Source: DAOMFM01 sp035429825 (lineage in GTDB: Bacteria; Acidobacteriota; Blastocatellia; UBA7656; JADIYM01). From it: 28,476 nt of DNA. Positions 7,704 through 14,474 of this stretch are shown in pieces. A model generated the notes under the pieces. The model ran no database searches, was not told where the DNA came from, and was given only the letters and a program-made list of their open reading frames with translations. Positions within the stretch are counted from its first letter, which is position 1, and each line of letters starts with the position of its first letter. Made by a program: the position numbers and the translations under genes. The stretch is taken from the NCBI GenBank assembly GCA_044224215.1, contig JBGAKX010000051.1, positions 1-28,476 of the forward strand, read 5' to 3'.

Positions 7704-9253
7704 GCACATCGACCGAAACAACCGAATCCGTTCCGAGGATGACGGCCGGCCTTCCGGCGGTGCCGCTGCTGCTGCTGTCGCGGCGGCGGCGCATCGGCGT
7801 GACCGCAGGCGTCATGCTCGGCATGTTCCTGGCGGCGCTCGAGGCCACGGTCGTCAGCACGGCAATGCCCACCGTCGTCGCGTCGCTTGGCGGCATCGAG
7901 CGCTACAGCTGGGTCTTCTCGGCATACCTGCTGACGTCCACGGTCACGCTGCCGTTGTGGGGGAAGCTGTCCGACCTGTACGGCCGCCGGCGGTTGTACC
8001 AGATCGGCATTGCGATCTTTCTTGTTGGATCGATGCTCTGCGGCGTCTCGCAGACCATGACGCAACTGGTTGCCGCGCGCGCGGTGCAGGGGCTCGGCGC
8101 GGGCGCGCTCGTGCCCCTCGCGCTGACGATCATCGGCGAGATCTACACCATACAGGAACGCTCGCGGATGCAGGGGTTCTTTAGCGGCGTGTGGGGCCTC
8201 GCGAGCGTCCTCGGGCCGCTCGTCGGCGGCTACATCACGGACCAGTTGTCGTGGCGCTGGGTGTTCTTCATCAACCTGCCGTTCGGTCTGCTTGCCGCGC
8301 TGGTCATCGGATTCACGCTGATCGAGCCGAAACGGACGACGCGCGCGTCGATCGATTACGCCGGGGCGCTCTCGCTGACGGCCGCGATCACGTTGCTCCT
8401 GTTCGCCCTCGTCGAGGGCTGGCACCTGTGGGGATGGACCGGCTGGCAGACGATCGCGATCTTTGGCGTCTCGTTGTCCGCATTCGGACTGTTCGCGTGG
8501 ATCGAGAAACACGCCGCCGAGCCGATCGTTCCGTTCGATCTTCTTTTCGAGCACATGTTCTTCACGTCCACGATCTGCGGGTTCCTCGTCGGCATGGCCA
8601 TGTTCGGCGCCATCTCGTTCATCCCGCTCCTCGTCCAGGGCGTGTGGGGCGGAAGCGCGACGGAGGCCGGATCGGCGCTCACGCCGCTGCTGCTGTTCTG
8701 GGTGCTGACGTCGATCGTCGGAGGCCGCATTCTTCCGCGCGTCGGCGTGCGGCCGCTCGTGATAGCGGGCGCGACGCTCGTGACGACGGGATTCGTCGTG
8801 CTGGCGAATCTTCCTCCATCGGCACCGCACATCGTGCTGATGGCCGACATGGGACTGATGGGCGTCGGGATGGGCCTCATCATGCTCACGCTGATCATCG
8901 CCGTGCAGTCGTCGGTTCGCCGCGAGCGGCTCGGGATCGCGACGTCGCTCAGCATGTTCTTCCGCAGCATCGGCGGCGCCATCGGCGTTGCGTCGATGGG
9001 CGCGGTCCTTGCGGTGTCGCTTTCGAACAAGCTCGGCGCGACCGCGGGCGTCGACGCGAACAAGCTGCTGGACGCGAACGAGCGGGCGACGATGTCCCCC
9101 GAGAGCCTGCATGCCATAGCGGGCGCGCTCGGCGCGTCGCTGCACTACGTGTTCTGGATCGGCGCCGCCGCTGCGGCGCTTGGACTCGTGGCGGCGTTCT
9201 GGCTGCCGCAGCGGCTGATCGTGGCGACGCAGGCGCAGTCGCCGGAGCATTAG
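7700..9253 (+). CDS. MFS drug transporter, DHA2 (14-TM) family
   Basis: A 517-residue major-facilitator pump. Visible motifs are the TM1 region GMFLAALEATVVSTAMPT, motif A (GKLSDLYGRRRL), motif C (GLASVLGPLVGGYITDQL) followed by SWRWVFFINLPFG, and about 14 hydrophobic helices. These are typical of EmrB/QacA-like H+ antiporters. The start is read as TTG at 7700, which overlaps the tolC-like stop by 4 nt (TTGA), matching the junctions upstream. The next in-frame ATG, at 7740, has no properly spaced ribosome site. Its place in the operon suggests control by the same TetR regulator and possibly use of the same outer-membrane channel. Confidence 0.92.
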   Translation: MSTSTETTESVPRMTAGLPAVPLLLLSRRRRIGVTAGVMLGMFLAALEATVVSTAMPTVVASLGGIERYSWVFSAYLLTSTVTLPLWGKLSDLYGRRRLYQIGIAIFLVGSMLCGVSQTMTQLVAARAVQGLGAGALVPLALTIIGEIYTIQERSRMQGFFSGVWGLASVLGPLVGGYITDQLSWRWVFFINLPFGLLAALVIGFTLIEPKRTTRASIDYAGALSLTAAITLLLFALVEGWHLWGWTGWQTIAIFGVSLSAFGLFAWIEKHAAEPIVPFDLLFEHMFFTSTICGFLVGMAMFGAISFIPLLVQGVWGGSATEAGSALTPLLLFWVLTSIVGGRILPRVGVRPLVIAGATLVTTGFVVLANLPPSAPHIVLMADMGLMGVGMGLIMLTLIIAVQSSVRRERLGIATSLSMFFRSIGGAIGVASMGAVLAVSLSNKLGATAGVDANKLLDANERATMSPESLHAIAGALGASLHYVFWIGAAAAALGLVAAFWLPQRLIVATQAQSPEH

Positions 9254-9265
9254 GACGCGACTGGG

Positions 9266-9691
9266 TCAGGCGTGCGGCAATACGCGGACGTCGAACAGGT
9301 TCGCGTCGGGAAACGCCTTCAGGGTCGCGGCGAGCGACCACTCGAACAGCTCGGGCGCCGCGAGCGCGATGACCCACGAGTCCGACAGACCGCGGGCCTC
9401 GGCGATGCTCTCGACGAGCGCCGCAACCATCGACGCGAGGTCGTCATTGGACGAGAAGTACGTCTCGTTGTCCTCGAGATGGCGTCTGAGCAGGTTCTCG
9501 AGCTGGCGTCCGTCCTTTGCAAACGCGCGCAGCTTTGACGGAATCTGCTTGATGTCCTCGACGAACCCCGCGTCGTAGGGGGTTCGGAGGACGAGGCGGT
9601 CGGCAAACGCGACGGCAAACGCCGTGAAATGAGTCGTCCCCGGGAGTGCCTGGGGCTTGCGCGGGCCGATGTCTGGAGGTCGAGGTCGCAT
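9266..9691 (-). CDS. Uncharacterised 141-residue protein
   Basis: An open frame whose best start is the ATG at 9691 (MRPRPPDIG). The core contains RTPYDAGFVEDIKQIPSKLR, an acidic stretch LEDNETYFSSNDD, a helical segment, and a C-terminus FPDANLFDVRVLPHA. There is no signal peptide or membrane helix, so it is probably cytosolic. I do not recognise the family; the PYD..FVEDIKQIPSK..R pattern faintly recalls the start of HARP-like annealing-helicase modules, but that is weak. It converges on the MFS gene with a 12-nt gap and diverges from thyX. There is no clear Shine-Dalgarno site; TATCCT lies 9 nt before the ATG, so a leaderless mRNA is possible. Confidence 0.65.
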   Translation of the reverse strand: MRPRPPDIGPRKPQALPGTTHFTAFAVAFADRLVLRTPYDAGFVEDIKQIPSKLRAFAKDGRQLENLLRRHLEDNETYFSSNDDLASMVAALVESIAEARGLSDSWVIALAAPELFEWSLAATLKAFPDANLFDVRVLPHA

Positions 9692-9721
9692 CGCCCGCAG
9701 GATACCAGAGTTTCGTGGAAC

Positions 9722-9733
9722 GCGATCGATCGC
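9722..9733. promoter_or_regulatory. 12-bp palindrome in the thyX divergent region
   Basis: GCGATCGATCGC is a perfect palindrome in the 100-nt gap between the divergent uncharacterised gene and thyX. It could be an operator, but GATCG-rich words are frequent in this genome, so chance is a serious alternative. No convincing -35/-10 pair for thyX was found in the gap. Confidence 0.25.
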
Positions 9734-9791
9734 TTCTGATAGGCTAGCCACTGGCCGGGCCACGGCTCGAGTCTTCCACGGAGCCCGAACG

Positions 9792-10727
9792 ATGACGAGC
9801 CCATACGCAGAAGAGTCCCTCACACAACGCATCACGACACCGGCCGCCGAAGCGCTGCTCGGCAAGAAGTTCGACTGTCTCGACCGCGGGTTTGTCTACC
9901 TGGTCGATTACATGGGAGGCGACGCGTCGATCGTTCAGTCGGCGCGCGTCAGCTACGGCCTCGGCACAAAGACGGTCAGCGAGGACCGCGGGCTCATCCG
10001 CTACCTGATGCGGCATCAGCACTCGACGCCGTTCGAGATGGTCGAGTTGAAATTCCATCTGAAGATGCCGATCTTTGTGGCTCGGCAGATGATCCGGCAC
10101 CGCACGGCGAACGTGAACGAGTACTCGGGCAGGTATTCGATCATGCCCGACGAGTTCTATGTTCCGTCCGCCGAGCACGTCAGCGTGCAGTCGGCGACGA
10201 ACCGCCAGGGCGGGGGCGAGCAGGTGGACGCGGCGCGTGCCGCGGAGGTCATCGCCCTGATCGACACCGAGCAGCGGATGGTTCGCGACGGGTACGAGAA
10301 GATGCTCGACTGGGACATCCGCCGCGAGCTGGCCCGGGTGAATCTCGGCGTGTCGCAGTACACGGAGTGGTACTGGAAGAACGACCTCCACAACATCTTC
10401 CATTTCCTGAAGCTCAGGCTCGACGATCACGCGCAGTACGAGATTCGCGTGTATGCCGAGGCGATGGCCCAGATCGTGAAGGCCGTCGCGCCGATCGCGT
10501 GGGAGGCGTTCGAGGACTACTCGCTGAACGCGACGCGTTTCTCTGGTCTCGAGATCGAGGCGCTCTCAAGGCTTCTCGGCGGAAGCCGTGACGGGTGGCC
10601 GACCGACGACGAGGTGCACGCGTCGTTGCCCGAGGCGTGGCGGCAACTCACCACCGAGGGAAAGCTGAAGCGGAACCGCGAGCGCGACGAGTTTCTCGAC
10701 AAGATGCGGGCGCTTCGCGGCACATAG
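9792..10727 (+). CDS. thyX: Flavin-dependent thymidylate synthase ThyX
   Basis: A 311-residue enzyme converting dUMP to dTMP with methylene-tetrahydrofolate and reduced FAD in the cytosol. The ThyX signature RHR-x7-S is present (R102-H103-R104 ... S112 in RHRTANVNEYS), and RHQHSTPFE precedes it at about residues 74-82. FAD- and dUMP-contacting regions follow (REL, NLGVSQYTEWYWKNDLHN). It is longer than the roughly 220-residue minimal forms, like many ThyX proteins with an internal insertion. The ATG at 9792 is preceded by GGAG at about 9 nt; the frame is open upstream, but that part overlaps the divergent gene. No thyA or folA is present in the window. Confidence 0.96.
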   Translation: MTSPYAEESLTQRITTPAAEALLGKKFDCLDRGFVYLVDYMGGDASIVQSARVSYGLGTKTVSEDRGLIRYLMRHQHSTPFEMVELKFHLKMPIFVARQMIRHRTANVNEYSGRYSIMPDEFYVPSAEHVSVQSATNRQGGGEQVDAARAAEVIALIDTEQRMVRDGYEKMLDWDIRRELARVNLGVSQYTEWYWKNDLHNIFHFLKLRLDDHAQYEIRVYAEAMAQIVKAVAPIAWEAFEDYSLNATRFSGLEIEALSRLLGGSRDGWPTDDEVHASLPEAWRQLTTEGKLKRNRERDEFLDKMRALRGT

Positions 10728-10760
10728 TCCCGTTCCGTCCGCATTGCGGCTGAGGGTCGT

Positions 10761-12032
10761 ATGCGAGGACTGATTCGTCTGGGATCGATCGCGATGCTGC
10801 TTGCGGCGGCGGGATGCGGAATCATGGCCGGCTCGCTGCAGCGCTCGAAACAGCCGCGGACGGATCCGCTCGTTCTGGCGCATCACGATATCGGGCCCGG
10901 CGACATTCCACCGCCCTCGAAGGGCGTCGAGGCGAACAACCCGCCGCGCGTTGTGCCAAAGCCCGACAACGCGCGCCTGGTGCTGCCGCCGGGCTTCGCA
11001 TGCTCGGTGTATGCCGAGGGAGGCTTCAACGTCCCGCGGTGGCTGGCGCTCGCTCCGAACGGCGACGTGTTTCTGGCCGATTCCGGCGCCGGCTCGATCA
11101 TCGTGCTGCGCGATTCGAACAAGGACGGGGTCGTCGACGCGCGGTACACGTTTGCCACGGGGCTCAGGGAACCGTTCGGGATGGCTTTCGTCGGAAATGC
11201 GCTCTTTGTCGGGAACACGAACGCGGTGGTGCGCTTCGACTACGCGGGGGGCCAGACGGCGGCGAGTGGTCCGCCGACGAAGATCGTCGACATCCCCGCA
11301 GACGGCTACAACAATCACTGGACGCGGAACGTCGTCCCGACTCCGGACGGCCGCAAGCTCGTTGTGAGCGTGGGATCGTCGGGCAACGTCAACGTCGAGA
11401 AGGACCCGCGGCGCGCCGCGATTCTCGAGATGAATCTCGACGGAACAGGGTCGCGACTGTTTGCAACCGGAACGCGCAACCCGGTCGGGATGGCGTTCAA
11501 CCCGGTGACGAAGGCGCTGTGGGCCGTCGTGCAGGAGCGGGACATGCTTGGCGACGACGTGCCGCCCGACTACCTGACGGCGGTCAAGGACGGCGGGTTC
11601 TACGGCTGGCCGTATTCGTATACCGGCCGAAACCCGGATCCGCGCCGGGAAGGAGAGCGGCCCGACCTGGTCGAAACGGCGATCGTGCCGGACGTGCTGA
11701 TCCAGGCGCACTCGGCGCCGCTCGGGCTCGTGTTCTATGGCGGAGACATGTTTCCCGCGGAGTACAAGGGCGATGCATTCGTCGCGCTGCACGGATCGTG
11801 GAACCGGTCGGTGCGGACGGGCTACAAGATCATCCGTGTGAAGTTCAAGGACGGCCGGCCGGTCGGCGGGTACGACGATTTCCTGTCGGGATGGATGCTC
11901 GACGAGGACAGTCGCGACGTGTGGGGACGGCCCGTCGGGTTGCTGGTGCTGCCGGACGGGTCGCTGCTCGTCGTCGACGACGGCGCAAGGAAGATCTGGC
12001 GCGTGACGTACAATCGATCCGACCGCAAATAG
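10761..12032 (+). CDS. Lipoprotein of the sorbosone/PQQ-dependent sugar dehydrogenase class
   Basis: A 423-residue beta-propeller protein. The N-terminus is hydrophobic and ends in a lipobox-like AAGC with Cys19, so it is probably a lipoprotein on the periplasmic side. Repeated propeller strands such as PRWLALAPNGDVFLADS, REPFGMAFVGNALFVGN, RNPVGMAFNPVTKALWAV and RPVGLLVLPDGSLLVVDDGARKIWRV match the GDSL-less soluble sugar/sorbosone dehydrogenase superfamily. Family members oxidise sugars or alcohols using PQQ; whether this one binds PQQ cannot be judged by eye. GAGGG precedes the ATG at 10761, and thyX ends 33 nt upstream, so the two may be co-transcribed. The gene ends inside a hairpin shared with the convergent gene. 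Confidence 0.8.
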   Translation: MRGLIRLGSIAMLLAAAGCGIMAGSLQRSKQPRTDPLVLAHHDIGPGDIPPPSKGVEANNPPRVVPKPDNARLVLPPGFACSVYAEGGFNVPRWLALAPNGDVFLADSGAGSIIVLRDSNKDGVVDARYTFATGLREPFGMAFVGNALFVGNTNAVVRFDYAGGQTAASGPPTKIVDIPADGYNNHWTRNVVPTPDGRKLVVSVGSSGNVNVEKDPRRAAILEMNLDGTGSRLFATGTRNPVGMAFNPVTKALWAVVQERDMLGDDVPPDYLTAVKDGGFYGWPYSYTGRNPDPRREGERPDLVETAIVPDVLIQAHSAPLGLVFYGGDMFPAEYKGDAFVALHGSWNRSVRTGYKIIRVKFKDGRPVGGYDDFLSGWMLDEDSRDVWGRPVGLLVLPDGSLLVVDDGARKIWRVTYNRSDRK

Positions 12033-12058
12033 ACGCGAATCTGTGTCTATTCGCGGTC
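12021..12058. terminator. Hairpin spanning the stops of two convergent genes
   Basis: Arms GACCGCAAATAGAC (12021-12034) and GTCTATTCGCGGTC (12045-12058) pair with one mismatch around a 10-nt loop. The left arm contains the TAG of the plus gene and the right arm lies at the end of the minus gene (stop at 12047). It is read as a bidirectional terminator although there is no strong T-run. Confidence 0.5.
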
Positions 12059-12346
12059 TGTCTTCCCCGCGCGCCCCAGAATCGTTCCAAGCACCAACCC
12101 GATCACGACGCCGATCCCGAGCGCGATCCCGACCGATTCGAGCGGGTTCTTCTTGACCCGATACGCGAGGTCGTCAGTCATGTCCTCTGCTGCGCGTCGC
12201 CCACGCCGAGCCATCCGTTTGGCCTCGGCCACCGCGTCCTCGATGTCCTCGGTGACGCTCTCCTTCAGACGTGACGCACGCCGTGCCGCCTCCATCGCCG
12301 CCGCTCCCGCCTTCACCGACCGCTTCAACAGTCCTTCGTCTTCCAT
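12047..12346 (-). CDS. DUF883/YqjD-ElaB-like small membrane protein
   Basis: A 99-residue protein. The first 65 residues are a charged amphipathic helix (VKAGAAAMEAARRASRLKESVTED...), then AYRVKKNPLESVGIALGIG leads into one C-terminal membrane helix ending in GRAGKTDRE. The layout and the R/K-x-x-P-x-x-VGIA-G-G pattern are those of the YqjD/ElaB/DUF883 group. E. coli members sit in the inner membrane and can hold ribosomes in stationary phase; that role is only suggested here. The ATG at 12346 has AGGTGA about 6 nt upstream and is preferred over upstream in-frame starts that run into nadE. It follows nadE by 31 nt, so co-transcription is likely. Confidence 0.75.
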   Translation of the reverse strand: MEDEGLLKRSVKAGAAAMEAARRASRLKESVTEDIEDAVAEAKRMARRGRRAAEDMTDDLAYRVKKNPLESVGIALGIGVVIGLVLGTILGRAGKTDRE

Positions 12347-12377
12347 TTCGTTCACCTCGCTGCTGTTCGTAACACCG

Positions 12378-14372
12378 TCACCCGGGAATGTTATCAAGCT
12401 CGGCCAGCCACGCACGCGCTTCGGCGTCGGACGGCGCGCGCCAGTCGCCACGCGGCGACAGCGATCCGCCCGATCCGACCTTTGGCGAGTTCGGCACGCA
12501 CGTGCGCTTGAACTGGCTCGTCAGGAAGAACCGGAACAGGAACACGCCGAGCCATCGCTTGATCGTCGCCAGGTCGTATTTTTCGCCCCACGCGTGCCGG
12601 CTGAGGTACGCGACCTTTGACGGCCGGAATCCAAATCGCGTGACGTAGTAGATGTTGAAGTCCTGCAGCTCGTACGGCCCGATGACCTCTTCCGTGCTCT
12701 GCGCGGGGCGATCGTTCGTGTCGCCCGGGACGAGCTCCGGCGAGATCTCCGTTTCGAGGATCGAAGTGAGCGTCGCGGACGTCGCCTCGTCGAACTGGCG
12801 CGAATCGATCACCCAACGGATCAGGTGCTGCACGAGCGTCTTGGGAACCGAGGCGTTCACGTTGTAGTGCGACATGTGGTCGCCGACACCGTATGTGCAC
12901 CATCCGAGCGCGAGCTCGGACAGATCGCCGGTGCCGATCACGATCGCCTGGTTGTGATTCGCAAGCCGGAACAGGTGCGACGTTCGCTCGCCGGCCTGCA
13001 CGTTTTCGAACGTCGTGTCGTACACCGGTTCGCCGTCCGCGAACGGATGATCGATGTCCTTGAGCATCTGCATGCACGACGGGCGTATGTCGACCTCGGC
13101 CGCTGTGACACCCAGGCTCTTCATCAGCGCCCATGCGTTGGTTCGCGTCGCGTCGCTCGTGGCGAAACCGGGCATCGTGTACGCAAGGATGTTCGTGCGC
13201 GGAAGCCCGAGCCGGTCCATCGTGCGCGCGGTCACGATGAGGGCGTGCGTCGAGTCGAGTCCGCCGGAGATTCCGATCACGACCTTCTTGATGTTCGCAC
13301 CGGCGAGCCGCTTCAGCAGACCGGCGACCTGGATGTTGTACGCCTCGTAGCACCGCTCGTCGCGAAGCGCCTGATCGCCGGGCACATACGGATAGCGCTC
13401 GACGCGCCGCTCGAGCGCGATGTCGCCCGACGGAACGCCGAGCGTGAACGGTACGCGCCGCATCGCGCGGACCGCGTCCATGTGCATCGCCACCGAATCG
13501 CCAAAGCTGGACGTCCGCATCCGATCCTGCACGAGCCGCTCGAGATCGATGTCGGCCGTGATGATCTGCTCGTCGTCCGAGAATCGCTCGGCGTTCGCCA
13601 GCAGCTCGTGATTCTCGTAGATGAGCGCGTGACCGTCCCACGCAAGGTCCGTCGTCGACTCGCCCTGGCCGGCGCACGCATACAGGTACGCCGCGATGCA
13701 ACGGCCCGACTGCATCGCGCACAGCTCGCGCCGGTACTCGTCCTTTGCGATCGTGATGTTGCTCGCCGACAGATTCGCGAGCACCGTGGCGCCCGCGAGC
13801 GCCGCGAACGAGCTCGGCGGGACCGGTGTCCACAGGTCCTCGCAGATCTCGACGAACAGCGACAGGTGCGGCACGTCGACCGCGTCAAAGACGAGGTCGT
13901 TTCCGAACGGAACCGTCGCTCCGTTGAACGAGACGTCGCGGCCGACGGCGGCGGTCGCCGACGCGAACTGCCGCTTCTCGTAGAACTCGCGGTAGTTCGG
14001 AAGATAGGTCTTCGGGACGATTCCGAGCACGACGCCGCGATGGATGACGACCGCGCAGTTGAAGAGCTTCTGCTCGAATCGGAGCGGCGCGCCAACAAGC
14101 AGCACCGGCGCGAGGTCCGCGCTCGCCTCGACGACACGGGCTACGGCCGCGACGCACGCGTCGAGAATGACCTCCTGGTGAAACAGGTCGTCGCACGTGT
14201 ACGCCGACAGGCCAAGCTCGGGGAACAGCACGACCGCCGCTTTCGAATCTGCTGCGCGGCGTGCGAGCGCGATCGTTCGATCCGCGTTGAATCCGGGTTC
14301 GGCGACCTTCAGATGCGGGATGCATACCGCGGCGCGGACAAACCCGTGCGAGTAGATCGAATCAAAGTTCAC
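12378..14372 (-). CDS. nadE: Glutamine-dependent NAD+ synthetase
   Basis: A 664-residue two-domain enzyme that makes NAD+ from deamido-NAD using glutamine as nitrogen source. The N-terminal nitrilase-like glutaminase domain has the triad E52 (FPELGLSAY), K121 (PKTYLPNYREFYEKRQF) and C177 (VEICEDLW); these positions nearly coincide with those I recall for the Mycobacterium tuberculosis enzyme. The C-terminal synthetase has the ATP pyrophosphatase loop SGGLDS at 369-374 and GTGDLSELALGWCTYG. The start is GTG at 14372; an in-frame TGA lies 24 nt upstream and no other start lies between. The ribosome site is weak. A small DUF883-like gene follows on the same strand. Confidence 0.96.
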   Translation of the reverse strand: MNFDSIYSHGFVRAAVCIPHLKVAEPGFNADRTIALARRAADSKAAVVLFPELGLSAYTCDDLFHQEVILDACVAAVARVVEASADLAPVLLVGAPLRFEQKLFNCAVVIHRGVVLGIVPKTYLPNYREFYEKRQFASATAAVGRDVSFNGATVPFGNDLVFDAVDVPHLSLFVEICEDLWTPVPPSSFAALAGATVLANLSASNITIAKDEYRRELCAMQSGRCIAAYLYACAGQGESTTDLAWDGHALIYENHELLANAERFSDDEQIITADIDLERLVQDRMRTSSFGDSVAMHMDAVRAMRRVPFTLGVPSGDIALERRVERYPYVPGDQALRDERCYEAYNIQVAGLLKRLAGANIKKVVIGISGGLDSTHALIVTARTMDRLGLPRTNILAYTMPGFATSDATRTNAWALMKSLGVTAAEVDIRPSCMQMLKDIDHPFADGEPVYDTTFENVQAGERTSHLFRLANHNQAIVIGTGDLSELALGWCTYGVGDHMSHYNVNASVPKTLVQHLIRWVIDSRQFDEATSATLTSILETEISPELVPGDTNDRPAQSTEEVIGPYELQDFNIYYVTRFGFRPSKVAYLSRHAWGEKYDLATIKRWLGVFLFRFFLTSQFKRTCVPNSPKVGSGGSLSPRGDWRAPSDAEARAWLAELDNIPG

Positions 14373-14474
14373 AATCCACGAATACCACGAAACTCATAGA
14401 GGAATAAAGGGTTTGCTGTATTCTGAGGAGTCTCGGCGTCCACCGGCGGGCGCGCCGGGTATACTGAACCGGTC
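14373..14474. promoter_or_regulatory. Divergent intergenic region nadE / FG-GAP gene
   Basis: 102 nt separate two divergent starts. TATACT at 14460-14465 is a consensus-like -10 element on the plus strand, only 9 nt before the ATG at 14475, which would put transcription start at or within a few nt of the start codon (leaderless or nearly so). No good -35 is seen 16-18 nt upstream. Next to nadE is the short repeat CCACGAA-TAC-CACGAA, a motif also found in the rpsU terminator. Confidence 0.4.

Noticed and set aside
5937..7721. 594-codon minus-strand open frame opposite the TolC-like gene
   Set aside because: Antisense shadow: composition driven by third-position GC, no signal peptide, domain or ribosome site.
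12825..14399. 524-codon plus-strand open frame opposite nadE
   Set aside because: Arg/Asp/Val-rich low-complexity translation with no motif; nadE on the minus strand has its full catalytic set.
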